Source of the DNA: Hyphomicrobiales bacterium
Lineage (GTDB): Bacteria; Pseudomonadota; Alphaproteobacteria; Rhizobiales; SZUA-8
Reading direction: 5' to 3'
DNA: 5,805 nucleotides
Assembly (NCBI GenBank): GCA_003232175.1
Contig: QILX01000230.1
Location: 1 to 5,805, forward strand
Of this stretch, positions 5,805 through 5,805 are shown piece after piece. The notes beneath the pieces are model-generated. The model had not been told where the DNA came from. It did not search any database and worked only from the letters and a program-made list of their open reading frames with translations. The translations under genes and the position numbers were made by a program. The stretch's first letter is position 1, and each line of letters begins with the position of its first letter.

Positions 5805-5805
5805 C

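Overview
The window looks like chromosomal DNA from a GC-rich alphaproteobacterium. The grounds are GC-rich codon use, a UvrD/PcrA helicase of ordinary proteobacterial type, and an ECF sigma factor followed by a membrane protein with an N-terminal 'YGADPxRWP' motif, a pairing I associate with alphaproteobacteria. I could not run a search, so this placement is an inference.

Layout. The left part is on the + strand: the 3' end of a hotdog-fold thioesterase (1-384), a 44-residue single-pass membrane protein with a good ribosome binding site (468-602), and a complete UvrD-family DNA helicase (680-3028). A short perfect inverted repeat lies just before the helicase start. An AT-rich hairpin with a T-run lies after its stop.

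The right part is on the - strand and reads toward the helicase. In transcription order it holds the last 33 residues of an unidentified gene (entering from the right edge, ending at 5703), a secreted four-EF-hand protein with a Gly/Lys/Met-rich repeat tract (5570-4872), an ECF sigma factor (4834-4121), a single-pass membrane protein placed as its likely anti-sigma factor (4131-3583), and a membrane-anchored periplasmic protein of the heavy-metal-sensor type (3586-3086). The last three genes overlap end to start. The EF-hand gene is only 37 bases upstream of the sigma gene, so the four probably form one operon.

Working model (inference). The sigma, membrane protein and periplasmic sensor genes resemble in architecture the CnrH/CnrY/CnrX trio, in which a periplasmic sensor controls a membrane-bound anti-sigma factor. 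The unusual part is the EF-hand protein in front, which suggests that calcium or another divalent cation, or an envelope state buffered by that protein, is linked to the regulon. No mobile elements, CRISPR arrays, tRNAs or rRNAs were seen, and no stretch over 300 bases lacks a gene.
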